Positions 42,614-52,183 of a stretch of 53,129 bases of DNA are shown here, piece after piece (the stretch's first letter is position 1; each line of letters opens with the position of its first letter). The stretch spans positions 1 to 53,129 of the forward strand of contig NZ_AUGT01000030.1 of assembly GCF_000422805.1 (NCBI RefSeq), written 5' to 3'. The notes under the pieces are model-generated. The model did not search any database and was not told the origin of the DNA. It worked only from the letters and a program-made list of their open reading frames with translations. Source of the stretch: Nocardioides halotolerans DSM 19273. Its GTDB lineage: Bacteria > Actinomycetota > Actinomycetes > Propionibacteriales > Nocardioidaceae. The position numbers and the translations under genes are program-made.

Positions 42614-45457
42614 ATGTCCGGGACGTCGCCGGAGCCCACCCTGCGTGGCCGGGACGACGAGATCGGCCGGCTCGGGGCCGCACTGGACCGGGCCGTGGCC
42701 GGCCGTCTGTCCGTGGTCATGGTCGAGGGCGAGGCCGGCATCGGCAAGACGCGGCTGCTGGCGCACGCCCTGCAGACCGCGTGCGACCGCGGCTTCCAGG
42801 TCGCCACGGCGAAGGCCGAGGAGATGGAGCGCAACCGGCCGTTCGGCGTCATCGCCGCGGCTCTCGGCTGCGCGCGGGGCGCTGCGGACGAACGGCGGGC
42901 CGCGATCGCCGAGCTCATCTCGGGGCACGACGGCCGCGACCGCGCGGCGCCGACGGTGAGCAGCGATCCGGGGCTGCAGTTCCGGGTGGTGGACGCGCTG
43001 TGCGACCTGGTCGAGTCGGTCGCGATCGAGAGGCCGCTGGTGCTCGCGCTCGACGACCTGCAGTGGGCCGACCCGTCCAGCCTCGTGACGCTGGGCGCGC
43101 TGGCACGGACCGGGCTGGGCCTGCCCGTGACGCTGGTCTGCTGCCGACGGCCGTTCCCGCGACCGCCCGCCCTGCTCCGGCTGCTGGAGTCGCTGGGCGG
43201 GATGGAGCGGCTCGAGCTGCGCCAGCTGCACGAGCACGACGTGCGCGAGGTGGTCACGGAGCTCGTCGGCGCCACGCCCGGTCCCGGGCTGCTCGCGGTA
43301 GTCGCCGGCGCCGCGGGCAACCCGCTCTTCGTCACCGAGCTGTTGAAGGCGATCACGCAGGAGGGCAGCCTCCGGCGGACGGACGGGCACGCGGACGTGA
43401 CCGGAGCGTCGCTGGCGCCCTCCCTGCAGCTGACCATCCTGGGCCGGCTCAGCTCGCTACCCGACGAGGCGATCCAGGTGCTGCGGGGCGGGTCGCTGCT
43501 CGGGTCGGCGTTCTCGATCACCGAGCTCGCGACGGTCCTCGCCCGCCCGGTCTCCGAGCTCATGCCGGCCGTCGAGGCCGTCATCGCCTCCGGGGTCCTC
43601 GGTGAGGAGGGCGTGCAGCTGCGCTTCCGCCACGACCTGCTCCGGGAGGCGATCTACGCCGACATGCCGTCGAGCCTGCGCCTCGCGCTGCACCGCGAGG
43701 CCGCCACCCGCCTCGCGGACGCCGGCTCGCCGACCACCCGCGTGGCCGACCAGTTCGCGCGCGGCGCGACCCACGGCGACCCCGAGGCGGTCGACTGGCT
43801 GATCCGGGCGGCCCGGGAGGCGGAGTCGACGTCGCCGGAGACGACGGCGGAGCTGCTCGAGCAGGCCGCGGGGCTGATGGAGCCGACGGACGCGCGCCTC
43901 GACCTGCTCGAGGTCGAGCGCGCGGACAGCCTCATGATGGCCGGCCGGGTCACTGAGGCGATCGCGACCTGCGAGTCACTCGTGGAGCGGGGTCACCGGA
44001 CCGAGGCCGATGCCCCGGCCCGCCTCCGGCTGGGCGCCGCGCTCATGGTCAACGGCAGGCCCGCGGACGCGCTGCGCGCGTTGGACCCGGTCACGCGGTC
44101 CGCGGCCGGCAGCGAGGAGCTGCGGGCTCTCGGGCTCTCGGAGGCGTGCTTCGCGAGCCTGTGGCTCGGGGACTTCGACGGCGCCCAGGCGTCGGCCGAG
44201 CTCGCGCAGTCGCTCGCGGAGCGGTGCGGCGCCCACCGCGCCGCGACCGCGGCCCTGGCGACCCGGTCGGTCGTTGCCTGCATGCGGGGGCAGCTCTCCG
44301 AGGCGGTCACGCTGAACGACGAAGCGGTCGCGCGGGCCGATCGCAGCCCGGGTCGCGCGGGGCACGCCTTCCCGGTGCACGCCACCCGGGGCTGGATCCT
44401 CATGGAGCGCGACGAGCACGACGCCGCCGTCCGCGCGCTCACCACCGGACGGCAGCTCTGCGAGGAGCTCGGCGTGCGCTGGCCGCTCGCGACGTACCAG
44501 GCCTACCTGGCGGTCGAGCTCTTCGTCGTCGGCCAGTGGGACGACGCCGTCGCCGAGCTGGAGGCGGGGATCGCCCTCGCGGAGGAGACCGGGGTCACCT
44601 ACGCGGTCAAGCCCAGCCACAGCGCCCGGGCCGTGATCCGCCTCTACCGCAACGACCTGCCGGGCGCCCGTCGGGCGATCCGGGACGCGGAGACGTTCGC
44701 CGACCGGGGGTCGCGGCTGTTCGACTACCGCGTGCTGCTGGCCCAGGCGCTGCTGCTGGAGGCCGAGGGCGACGTGCCCCGGGCCTACCGCGCGCTCGCC
44801 GACCGGTGGCGGCTGTGCCGCAGTGTCGGCATGGCCATCGACTACCCCGCCGTGGGTCCGGACCTGGTGCGCCTGGCGCGCGCCACCGGCAACGCGGACC
44901 TGGCCGCGGAGGTGGCGGACGCGGTCGCAGCGGTGGCCGAGCGCAACGACGTGCCGTCGATCACCGGCGCCGCGCTGCGGTGCCGTGCCCTGCTGTCCGA
45001 CGACCTCGACGCCGCGCGCGAAGCCGCGGACGCGTACGCGCGGGGCCGGCGCGTGCTCGAGGAGGCACTGAGCTGCGAGGACGCAGCCCGCCTGGCCGCG
45101 CGGGAGGGAGACCCCGGCCTGGCTCGCGAGCTGATGGAGAGGGCGGGCGACATCTTCGAGCGTCTCGACGCGAGCAGGGGCATCCTGCGGGTCGACGCCG
45201 GCCTACGGTCGCTGGGCGTGCGCCGCGGCAGGCGCGGCGCCCGGCAGCGGCCCCAGCAGGGCTGGGAGAGCCTGACCCCCACGGAGAGCACGGTCGCCCA
45301 GCTGGTCGCCGAGGGACTCTCCAACCCCCAGATCGCCGAGCGGCTGTTCGTCTCGCGGCGCACCGTGCAGACCCACGTGGCCCACATCTTCACCAAGCTC
45401 GACATCACCGCACGCGCGCAGCTGGCCGCGCTGGTGACCGCGCACCAGCACGCCTGA
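42614..45457 (+). CDS. LAL-type LuxR-family regulator with AAA ATPase
   Basis: A 947-residue large ATP-binding LuxR (LAL/MalT-like) regulator. The N-terminal AAA/STAND ATPase has Walker A VEGEAGIGKTRLL and Walker B LVLALDDLQWADPSS; a long helical, TPR-like middle spans about 300-860; the C-terminus is a LuxR HTH (LTPTESTVAQLVAEGLSNPQIAERLF, RRTVQTHVAHIFTKL). Such proteins activate genes in response to a small molecule bound by the repeats. The targets are not evident; the convergent desaturase operon ends five bases away. Confidence 0.9.
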   Translation: MSGTSPEPTLRGRDDEIGRLGAALDRAVAGRLSVVMVEGEAGIGKTRLLAHALQTACDRGFQVATAKAEEMERNRPFGVIAAALGCARGAADERRAAIAELISGHDGRDRAAPTVSSDPGLQFRVVDALCDLVESVAIERPLVLALDDLQWADPSSLVTLGALARTGLGLPVTLVCCRRPFPRPPALLRLLESLGGMERLELRQLHEHDVREVVTELVGATPGPGLLAVVAGAAGNPLFVTELLKAITQEGSLRRTDGHADVTGASLAPSLQLTILGRLSSLPDEAIQVLRGGSLLGSAFSITELATVLARPVSELMPAVEAVIASGVLGEEGVQLRFRHDLLREAIYADMPSSLRLALHREAATRLADAGSPTTRVADQFARGATHGDPEAVDWLIRAAREAESTSPETTAELLEQAAGLMEPTDARLDLLEVERADSLMMAGRVTEAIATCESLVERGHRTEADAPARLRLGAALMVNGRPADALRALDPVTRSAAGSEELRALGLSEACFASLWLGDFDGAQASAELAQSLAERCGAHRAATAALATRSVVACMRGQLSEAVTLNDEAVARADRSPGRAGHAFPVHATRGWILMERDEHDAAVRALTTGRQLCEELGVRWPLATYQAYLAVELFVVGQWDDAVAELEAGIALAEETGVTYAVKPSHSARAVIRLYRNDLPGARRAIRDAETFADRGSRLFDYRVLLAQALLLEAEGDVPRAYRALADRWRLCRSVGMAIDYPAVGPDLVRLARATGNADLAAEVADAVAAVAERNDVPSITGAALRCRALLSDDLDAAREAADAYARGRRVLEEALSCEDAARLAAREGDPGLARELMERAGDIFERLDASRGILRVDAGLRSLGVRRGRRGARQRPQQGWESLTPTESTVAQLVAEGLSNPQIAERLFVSRRTVQTHVAHIFTKLDITARAQLAALVTAHQHA

Positions 45458-45462
45458 CGGGC

Positions 45463-46698
45463 CTACGCCGTCGCCGCGAGCTTGCGTGCCTGCTGGGTCA
45501 GCCGTGCCTGGGCGGCGCGCCGGACCTTCGGCCCCTTGGTCGACATCGCCCACAGCAGCTTGAGCTGCGAGGGCAGGTTGCGCGTCGTGGTCGTGGCGAG
45601 CCAGCCGTTGGGCAGCGAGAGCCGGACCACCTTGTGCCAGGCCGAGTAGACCTGCTGCGGCATCGGCCGGGTGCAGTAGCTGAGGTCGTACTTCTCGAAC
45701 AGCGCCCGCACCTTCGGCGCGATCTCGGCGTAGCGGTTGGACGGCAGGTCGGGGAACAGGTGGTGCTCGATCTGGTGCGAGAGGTTGCCCGACATCAGGT
45801 GGAGCAGCGGCGAGCCGGAGATGTTGGCGGAGCCGAGCATCTGACGGAGGTACCACTCGCCGCGGGACTCGTCGTCGGCGATCGACGCGCGCTCGAAGGT
45901 CTCGACGCCCTCGGGGAAGTGGCCGCACATGATCACCGAGTGCGACCAGACGTTGCGGACGACGTTGGCGACGAAATTCGCGGCCAGCGTCGGCACGAAC
46001 GCGCCGAACGGCAGCGCGAGCGCCGGGTTGACGACGTAGTCCTTGGTGGCCTGGCGGCGGATCTTGCCGAGCACCTTGCGGACGTTGTCGCGGAACTCCG
46101 GCGGCCGCTTCTCCTTCGGGATGCGCAGGTTGCGGCCGAGCTCGAGGTCGTAGGCCGCGATGCCGTACTCGAAGAAGCAGGCGTTGATGAAGTTCCACAG
46201 CGGCTGCAGCAGGTAGGCCGGCACCCAGCGCTGATCCTCGTCGACGCGCATGATGCCGTAGCCGAGGTCGTTGTCCTGGCCGACGATGTTCGTGTACGTG
46301 TGGTGCACCTGGTTGTGCGAGTGCTTCCACTGCTCCGCCGGCGTCGCCATGTCCCACTCCCACGTCGTGGAGTGGATCTTCGGGTCGCGCATCCAGTCCC
46401 ACTGGCCGTGCAGGACGTTGTGCCCGATCTCCATGTTCTCGAGGATCTTGGAGACCGACAGGCCGAGCGTGCCGAGCACCCACAGCGGCGGCAGCGCCGA
46501 GCCGAGCAGCACCGCGCGCGAGCCGAGCTCGAGCCGGCGCTGGACGGTGATCACCCGGCGGATGTACGCCGCGTCGCGGTCGCCGCGGTCGTCGAGCACG
46601 TCCTGGCGGATCGCGTCGAGCTCGTAGCCGATCTGCTCGATGTCCTCGGGGGTGAGGTGGGCGATGGGGTTGTCGGGCTTCTTGGTGATCGTGGTCAT
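45463..46698 (-). CDS. Membrane fatty-acid (acyl-CoA) desaturase, DesA3-like
   Basis: A 411-residue membrane di-iron desaturase that puts a double bond into acyl chains. The histidine boxes are GHNVLHGQW, HSHNQVHHTYTN and HQIEHHLFPDLP, in the FADS/DesA3 order. The start at ATG 46698 has GGGAG upstream and overlaps the stop of the reductase gene (ATGA). The pair matches the mycobacterial Rv3229c/Rv3230c desaturase and electron-donor pair. Confidence 0.93.
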   Translation of the reverse strand: MTTITKKPDNPIAHLTPEDIEQIGYELDAIRQDVLDDRGDRDAAYIRRVITVQRRLELGSRAVLLGSALPPLWVLGTLGLSVSKILENMEIGHNVLHGQWDWMRDPKIHSTTWEWDMATPAEQWKHSHNQVHHTYTNIVGQDNDLGYGIMRVDEDQRWVPAYLLQPLWNFINACFFEYGIAAYDLELGRNLRIPKEKRPPEFRDNVRKVLGKIRRQATKDYVVNPALALPFGAFVPTLAANFVANVVRNVWSHSVIMCGHFPEGVETFERASIADDESRGEWYLRQMLGSANISGSPLLHLMSGNLSHQIEHHLFPDLPSNRYAEIAPKVRALFEKYDLSYCTRPMPQQVYSAWHKVVRLSLPNGWLATTTTRNLPSQLKLLWAMSTKGPKVRRAAQARLTQQARKLAATA

Positions 46699-47834
46699 CG
46701 GGTCTCCCGGATCTCGCACGCGCCGGCAGCGGCGCTGATGCAGGTCTGGATGGGGATGCCGTCAGGCCCGGTCTCGCCGGGGACGGCGGTGGTGATGGCG
46801 CCGTTGCGCAGGTCGCGCACGGCGCCGGAGGTCATGGGTACGACGCAGCCCATGCAGATGCCCATCCGGCAGCCGCTGGGCATGAGCACGCCGGCGCCCT
46901 CGGCGACGTCGAGGATCGGCGTGGCGCCGTCGGCGTCGACCTCGCGGCCGTCGGCGAAGGTGACCGTGCCCCCGCTCTGCCCGTCTCCGGCCAGGGTGGC
47001 GAGGGTCGGGCGGAACCGCTCGGTGGTCAGCGACAGGCCGCGGTCTGCGTGGTGCTTCTCGAGGGCGTCGAGCAGGCCGGCCGGCCCGCAGGCGTAGGTG
47101 AGCCGCTCGCGCAGGTCGGGCACGAGCTCGTCGAGGTGGTCGACGTCGAGGATGCCGTGCCGGTCGTCGTACCGCTCGACGAGCCGCAGGTGCCCGGCGG
47201 TGCCGTGTGCGCGCAGCTCGTCGCGGAACATCGCCGAGGACTCGTTCTGGTTGACGTGCACCAGCGCGATGTCGGTGTCGACCGGGACGCGGCGCGAGAA
47301 CAGGTTGCGCAGCATGCCGATGACCGGCGTGATGCCGGAGCCGGCGGTGACGAGCAGCAGCTTGCGGGGGATCGGCGTCGGCAGCACGAACTCGCCCTCG
47401 GCCTGCTCGAGCTGCACCATCTGGCCGGCGCGGGCCCGGTGGACGAGGTGGTTGGAGACGACGCCGTCGGGGATCGCCTTCACGGTGATGCTGAGGTTGC
47501 GGTCGCGGCGCGGGCCGTGGGTGAGCGAGTAGGTGCGCCACAGGCGTACGCCGTCGACGTCGACGCCGATGCGCACGTACTGGCCCGGCACGTGCCCGGC
47601 CCAGTCGCGGCCGGGGCGGATGAGGATGGTCGCGGACTCGGCAGTCTCGGCGGTGACCGAGACGATCCGGCCCTGCAGCCCGTCGCGGCCGCCGCGCAGC
47701 GGGTGGAAGACGTCGAAGACGTCACCGAGCTCCAGCGGCGTCACCGCCGCCTCGGCCACTCTGCGCAGCGCGCTCCGCAGGGACGGGCCGGCGGGGCGAC
47801 CGCGGGCGGGTCCGGAGGCGGAGATGGATGCCAT
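46695..47834 (-). CDS. Ferredoxin reductase-type electron donor for the desaturase
   Basis: A 379-residue flavoprotein with an FAD/NAD(P)H ferredoxin-reductase module (VPGQYVRIGV, RTYSLTH, LLLVTAGSGITPVIGMLR, YACGPAGLL) and a C-terminal plant-type 2Fe-2S ferredoxin (CRMGICMGCVV, distal Cys in TCISAAAG). It passes electrons from NAD(P)H to the co-translated desaturase. ATG 47834; divergent from the PucR-type regulator 84 bp away. Confidence 0.92.
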   Translation of the reverse strand: MASISASGPARGRPAGPSLRSALRRVAEAAVTPLELGDVFDVFHPLRGGRDGLQGRIVSVTAETAESATILIRPGRDWAGHVPGQYVRIGVDVDGVRLWRTYSLTHGPRRDRNLSITVKAIPDGVVSNHLVHRARAGQMVQLEQAEGEFVLPTPIPRKLLLVTAGSGITPVIGMLRNLFSRRVPVDTDIALVHVNQNESSAMFRDELRAHGTAGHLRLVERYDDRHGILDVDHLDELVPDLRERLTYACGPAGLLDALEKHHADRGLSLTTERFRPTLATLAGDGQSGGTVTFADGREVDADGATPILDVAEGAGVLMPSGCRMGICMGCVVPMTSGAVRDLRNGAITTAVPGETGPDGIPIQTCISAAAGACEIRETR

Positions 47835-47886
47835 GTCTCTAGGGTGTCCTATTCGCGTGCGATGATTCATGTCCGGTGGACGTGAA

Positions 47887-47907
47887 CGAACACGTCACAT
47901 TTGTTCG
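47887..47907. promoter_or_regulatory. Dyad between the desaturase operon and its divergent regulator
   Basis: CGAACA-N9-TGTTCG is a perfect 6-bp inverted repeat in an AT-richer patch just upstream of the PucR gene's ribosome-binding site (GCAGGAGA, 47907-47914). A binding site for that regulator, or for a FabR-like factor, is plausible. Confidence 0.5.
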
Positions 47908-47918
47908 CAGGAGACAAC

Positions 47919-49091
47919 ATGCGCCGAGCCCCGCGCAGCAGCGCCACCTCCGACCACGGGCTCGAGCTCTCCCCCGCCGCACTCGAGGAGATGCGGGGGC
48001 AGCTCTCCGCGGTCGCGGACGACGTCGTGGGCGCCATCGTCGATGAGGTACCCAGCTATCGCGACGCTTTCTCCGGCCCCATGGGCGAGACGATCCGCAA
48101 CGCCGTGCAGCTCGCCCTCGGCGGCTTCCTCACGCTGGCCAGCCGCGGCCGGGCCCAGGACCTGCGCACCCCCACCGCCCCGGCCGTCGAGGGCAGCTAC
48201 CAGCTCGGCCGCGGCGAGGCCCGCAGCGGCCGCACGACCGACGCGCTGCTGGCGGCGTTCCGCATCGGCGCGCGCGTGTCGTGGCGCGACCTGTCCGCGA
48301 TCGCGGTGCGCAACGGCCTGCCGGCCGACGTGCTGGCCGACTTCGCCGAGCTGGTCTTCGCCTACATCGACGAGCTGTCGGCTGCCGCGGTCGCCGGCCA
48401 CACCGACGAGACCGAGACCACCGGCCGGGTCCGGCAGCGGCTGCTCGAGCGGATCGCGGCGCTGCTCCTCGGCGAGGCCCCCGACGACGAGGTGACCGAG
48501 GCGGCCGAGCGCGCCGGGTGGACGCCGCCGACCACGCTGACCGCGGTGGTGGTGCCCGAGTCGCAGGTGCGGCCGGTGCTCGGCCTGGTCGCGGCCGCCA
48601 CCATCCAGGCCGCGGAGCTGCCGGGCCTCGACGAGGGCGTGCTGCTCCTCGTGCCCGACGCCCACGGCCGCAGCCGGGCGGCCCTGCTCCGCACCCTGCG
48701 CAACCGCGGCTCGATCGCGGGCCCGGCGGTGCCGTGGCTCGACGTACGCCGGTCGGTCGACCGAGCGCTGCGCGCACGGGAGCTCGGTGTCGAGCTGGAC
48801 ACCGAGGCCGAGCTCCCGCGGCTGGTGCTGCACGCCGACGAGTCGGCGCTGGCCGACCTGCGCGCCCGGGTGCTGGCCCCGCTCGACGACCTCAAGCCGG
48901 GGGCGCGCGACAAGCTCGCCGACACGCTGCGGGCGTGGCTGCTCCACCAGGGCCGCCGCGACGACGTCGCCGCCGCGCTGTTCGTGCACCCGCAGACCGT
49001 GCGCTACCGCATGGGCCAGCTGCGTGAGCTGTACGGCGACCGGCTGGAGGAGCCCGACACGGTGCTCGCGCTCACCCTCGCGCTGGCCTGA
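47919..49091 (+). CDS. PucR/CdaR-type transcriptional regulator
   Basis: A 390-residue protein. The C-terminus is a PucR-type HTH (RRDDVAAALFVHPQTVRYRMGQLRELYG, about residues 350-378). The N-terminal region (GSYQLGRGEARSGRTTDALLAAFRIGAR) matches the helical sensor common in actinobacterial PucR-like regulators. ATG 47919 is six bases after CAGGAGA. Divergent from the desaturase/reductase operon, which it probably controls. Confidence 0.87.
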   Translation: MRRAPRSSATSDHGLELSPAALEEMRGQLSAVADDVVGAIVDEVPSYRDAFSGPMGETIRNAVQLALGGFLTLASRGRAQDLRTPTAPAVEGSYQLGRGEARSGRTTDALLAAFRIGARVSWRDLSAIAVRNGLPADVLADFAELVFAYIDELSAAAVAGHTDETETTGRVRQRLLERIAALLLGEAPDDEVTEAAERAGWTPPTTLTAVVVPESQVRPVLGLVAAATIQAAELPGLDEGVLLLVPDAHGRSRAALLRTLRNRGSIAGPAVPWLDVRRSVDRALRARELGVELDTEAELPRLVLHADESALADLRARVLAPLDDLKPGARDKLADTLRAWLLHQGRRDDVAAALFVHPQTVRYRMGQLRELYGDRLEEPDTVLALTLALA

Positions 49092-49113
49092 GCCGGCGGC
49101 TGCCGACGAGCCG

Positions 49114-49893
49114 CTAGAGCCCCTGCCAGTCGGGCTTGCCGGCGTAGACCTCGCGGTAGTGGTCGGCGCGGGCGAGACGCGAGGCCGCATCGGCGTCGAG
49201 CAGGACGCTCGCGTGCGGGTGCAGCTGCAGGACCGAGGCCGGGCACGACGCGCTGAGCGGTCCTTCGACGGCGGCGGCGACCGCCTCGGCCTTGCCTGCG
49301 CCGGTCGCGATGAGCAGCAGGTGGCGGGCGCGGAGGATCGTGCCGAGCCCCTGGGTGAGCACGTGGCGGGGGACCTCGTCGAGGGAGTTGAAGAACCGCG
49401 CGTTGTCGCGCCGGGTCTCCTCCGTCAGGGTCTTGAGCCGCGTCAGCGACGAGAGCGACGAGCCGGGCTCGTTGAACGCGAGGTGGCCGTCGCTGCCGAT
49501 GCCGAGGACCTGCAGGTCGACCCCGCCGGCCTCGGCGAGCTGCGCCTCGTAGGCGGCGCCCGCGGTCGGCACGTCGGTCGGGTCGGGCCGGTGCACCCGG
49601 TCGGGCGGCAGGCCGAGGTCGTCGGTCAGCTCGCGCGCGATCGTGGCGCGGTAGGACTGCGGGTGGCCGGGCGGGAGGCCGACGTACTCGTCGAGGAGGA
49701 ACGCCCGCACCTCGTCGTACGACGGTGCGGTGCCGGCGCGGCGGCGGGCGACGAGCTCGGCGTACGTCGCGACGGGGGTCGAGCCGGTGGCCAGCCCGAG
49801 CACGGCGGCGGGACGGGAGCGCACCAGCGCCTCGATCGTGTCGGCGGCGAGCGCGGCCACCTCGGCGGCGGACCCGAGCGGGACGACCTCCAT
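49114..49893 (-). CDS. nagB: Glucosamine-6-phosphate deaminase
   Basis: A 259-residue deaminase converting glucosamine-6-phosphate to fructose-6-phosphate and ammonia. LGLATGSTPVATYAELV, LLDEYVGLPPGHPQSY and LGIGSDGHLAFNEPGSS (catalytic Asp and His) are diagnostic. Last gene of the amino-sugar operon; its ATG overlaps the kinase stop (TGATG). Confidence 0.94.
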   Translation of the reverse strand: MEVVPLGSAAEVAALAADTIEALVRSRPAAVLGLATGSTPVATYAELVARRRAGTAPSYDEVRAFLLDEYVGLPPGHPQSYRATIARELTDDLGLPPDRVHRPDPTDVPTAGAAYEAQLAEAGGVDLQVLGIGSDGHLAFNEPGSSLSSLTRLKTLTEETRRDNARFFNSLDEVPRHVLTQGLGTILRARHLLLIATGAGKAEAVAAAVEGPLSASCPASVLQLHPHASVLLDADAASRLARADHYREVYAGKPDWQGL

Positions 49894-50789
49894 CACGACC
49901 GCCCGAGGAGCGCGGCGCCGATCGCGGCGACGGGCTGGTCGTCGGGGACCACCCGGATGCGGCCGGCGAGGTCGAGCGAGGCGAGGAACGGCGACGAGGC
50001 GGCCTGCGCGCGCAGCGCGTCGGAGACCGCGTCGACGAGCGGGGCACCGAGGTGGGAGACGCCGCCGCCGAGCACGATGGTCGCGGGGTCGACCGCGAGG
50101 CAGAGGGTGCGCACGGCGTCGGCCACCCCGGCCGCGAACCGGTCGCGCACCTCGATCGCCCGCGCGTCGCCGGCGGCGGCCGCGGCGAAGAGCGCCTGCG
50201 CCGGGGGTGTGTCACCGTCGGTCGCGCCGTCGGGCAGCCAGGCCTCGGCCAGCGCGCGGCCCGAGGCGACCGTCTCGAGACACCCGCGCTGACCGCACTG
50301 GCAGACCGCGCCGAGCGGGTCGATCGGCACGTGCCCGATCTCGCCCGCCGCGCCGGTCGCGCCGCGCCGCAGGGTGCCGTCGAGCACCAGCCCGGCGGCC
50401 AGCCCGGTGCCGATCGAGAGGTAGACGAGGTCGCGGATGCCGCTCAGGGCGACCGCGCCGAGGGTGGCGACGTTGACGTCGTTCTCGACCGCGACCGGCA
50501 CGCCGAGCCGGGCCTCGAGCTCGTCGCGCAGCGGGACCCACTCGCCGTCGACGCCGAGGTTGACGGCGTGCTTGACCGCACCGCGCTCCACGTCGACGAG
50601 CCCGGGGATGCCCAGCCCGACCGACGAGCCCGCGCCGAGGTGCGCGACGACGAGCTCGGCGGTGCGGACCACGCCGTCGGCCCCCTGCTCGGTCGCCTCG
50701 CGGACCTGATCCAGCACCCGGCCCTCGGCGTCCACGAGCACCCCGAGCGTCTTCGTGGCCCCGATGTCGAGACCGATGCTGCCCGTCAC
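49893..50789 (-). CDS. ROK-family sugar kinase (probable N-acetylglucosamine kinase)
   Basis: A 298-residue ROK kinase: phosphate loop LDIGATKTLG, GIPGLVD, VENDVNVATLG, YLSIGTGLAAGLVLDG, and the zinc site GEIGHVPI...CQCGQRGCLET. Position between nagZ and nagB suggests GlcNAc or glucosamine as substrate rather than glucose; nagA is not in the window. GTG 50789 overlaps the nagZ stop (GTGA). Confidence 0.87.
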   Translation of the reverse strand: MTGSIGLDIGATKTLGVLVDAEGRVLDQVREATEQGADGVVRTAELVVAHLGAGSSVGLGIPGLVDVERGAVKHAVNLGVDGEWVPLRDELEARLGVPVAVENDVNVATLGAVALSGIRDLVYLSIGTGLAAGLVLDGTLRRGATGAAGEIGHVPIDPLGAVCQCGQRGCLETVASGRALAEAWLPDGATDGDTPPAQALFAAAAAGDARAIEVRDRFAAGVADAVRTLCLAVDPATIVLGGGVSHLGAPLVDAVSDALRAQAASSPFLASLDLAGRIRVVPDDQPVAAIGAALLGRS

Positions 50790-52183
50790 TGCTCCCACCC
50801 TGCCTGTCTGAGGATCTCCGTCACTGCGGTCGCGCCCGGCCGCGACCAGCCGCGCGCCTCGATCGTCGGGTGCCCGTCGGCTCGCCTGCCGGGCCAGCCC
50901 CACTCCACCACGACGGTGCCGGGCGGCGCAGCGGCCAGCGTGGCCAGGACCTCGGGCTGCCGGTGCGCGTCGCGGACCTGCACGACCAGCGGCCCGTCGG
51001 GCAGGTCGGTCGCGCCCGGGGCGACCACGGCGTCCGCCGGCAGCCCCCACGGCGCGGACCCGATCGCGATCGTGCCGGCCGAGTCGACCCGGACCACCCG
51101 TGCGCCGGACAGCGACGGCAGGTCGCCGTACGTCGTGACCGACCGCGCCGCGCCAGCAGCCAGCGCCTCAGAAATTCCTCGACTGTCGACCAGCGCTCGA
51201 GCCGCGCTCCCGGTCAGTCCTCCCACGGCGTCCGCGGCGGCGGCCAGGCGGTGCTCCGGGAGGCGGCCCGAGCGGACGGCGTCGACGAGCGCGGCCTGGA
51301 TCGCGCGGACCTGCGCGACCGAGTTGCCGGTGCCGAGGCACAGCAGGTCGGCGCCCGCGGCGATCGACAGCACGGCGGCCTCGGGGATGCCGCGGCCGGC
51401 CGAGGCCCCGGCCATGTCGAGCGCGTCGGTGACGACCACGCCGCGGAAGCCCAGCCGGTCGCGCAGCAGCCCGAGCACCGACTTGCTCAGCGTGGCGGGC
51501 AGCGCGGGGTCGAGGGCGGGCACGACGACGTGCGAGGTCATCACCGCGGCGACGCCGGCCTCGACCGCGGCCGCGAACGGCGCCAGCTCGCGCGCGGTGA
51601 GGGTCGCCAGGTCGGCGTCGAGCACGGGGAGCGCGAGGTGGCTGTCCTCGGCGGTGTCGCCGTGGCCCGGGAAGTGCTTGGCGCAGGCAGCCACGCCCGC
51701 CGACTGCAGGCCGCGGGTCCACGCGGCCACGTGCGCGGCGACCTCCGGGGCCGACGAGCCGAAGCTGCGGGTGCCGATCACCGGGTTGTCGGGGTTGGAG
51801 TTGACGTCGGCGACCGGCCCGAGGTCGAGCGTGATGCCGACCGCGGCGAGCTCGAGGCCGATGGCCCGCCCGACCGCGCGCGTCAGCGCCAGGTCGTCGG
51901 CGGTGCCCAGCGCGAGCGGCCCGAGCACCGGGCTCCCGTCGGACACATGCAGCCGGGTGACGTCGCCGCCCTCCTCGTCGACCGCGACGACCGCCCGCGG
52001 CGCGACCGACCGCACGCGCTCGGAGTACGCCGCCACGGCGTCCGGCCCGTCGGCAGTGTTGCTGCCGAAGAGGCACAGCCCGCCGAGCCCCTCCTCGAGC
52101 AGCGCCAGGACATCGTCCGGCACCGTCGTACCGTCGAACGACGGCAGCAGCACGGCCAGGGCCAGCGACTCCAGCGTGGTCAA
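50786..52183 (-). CDS. nagZ: Beta-N-acetylhexosaminidase (GH3, NagZ-like)
   Basis: A 465-residue glycoside hydrolase family 3 enzyme releasing GlcNAc from chitooligosaccharides or muropeptides. CAKHFPGHGDTAEDSH is the NagZ loop with the catalytic His, and VVTDALDMAGAS holds the nucleophile Asp. A C-terminal domain of about 140 residues follows, as in Gram-positive NagZ. No signal peptide, so it is cytoplasmic and acts on imported sugars. TTG 52183 overlaps the permease stop (TTGA). Confidence 0.9.
   Translation of the reverse strand: MTTLESLALAVLLPSFDGTTVPDDVLALLEEGLGGLCLFGSNTADGPDAVAAYSERVRSVAPRAVVAVDEEGGDVTRLHVSDGSPVLGPLALGTADDLALTRAVGRAIGLELAAVGITLDLGPVADVNSNPDNPVIGTRSFGSSAPEVAAHVAAWTRGLQSAGVAACAKHFPGHGDTAEDSHLALPVLDADLATLTARELAPFAAAVEAGVAAVMTSHVVVPALDPALPATLSKSVLGLLRDRLGFRGVVVTDALDMAGASAGRGIPEAAVLSIAAGADLLCLGTGNSVAQVRAIQAALVDAVRSGRLPEHRLAAAADAVGGLTGSAARALVDSRGISEALAAGAARSVTTYGDLPSLSGARVVRVDSAGTIAIGSAPWGLPADAVVAPGATDLPDGPLVVQVRDAHRQPEVLATLAAAPPGTVVVEWGWPGRRADGHPTIEARGWSRPGATAVTEILRQAGWEQ

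Noticed and set aside
44146..47097. A 983-codon frame crossing the LuxR, desaturase and reductase genes
   Set aside because: It spans three genes on both strands with Arg/Gly/Ala-rich translation and no motifs.
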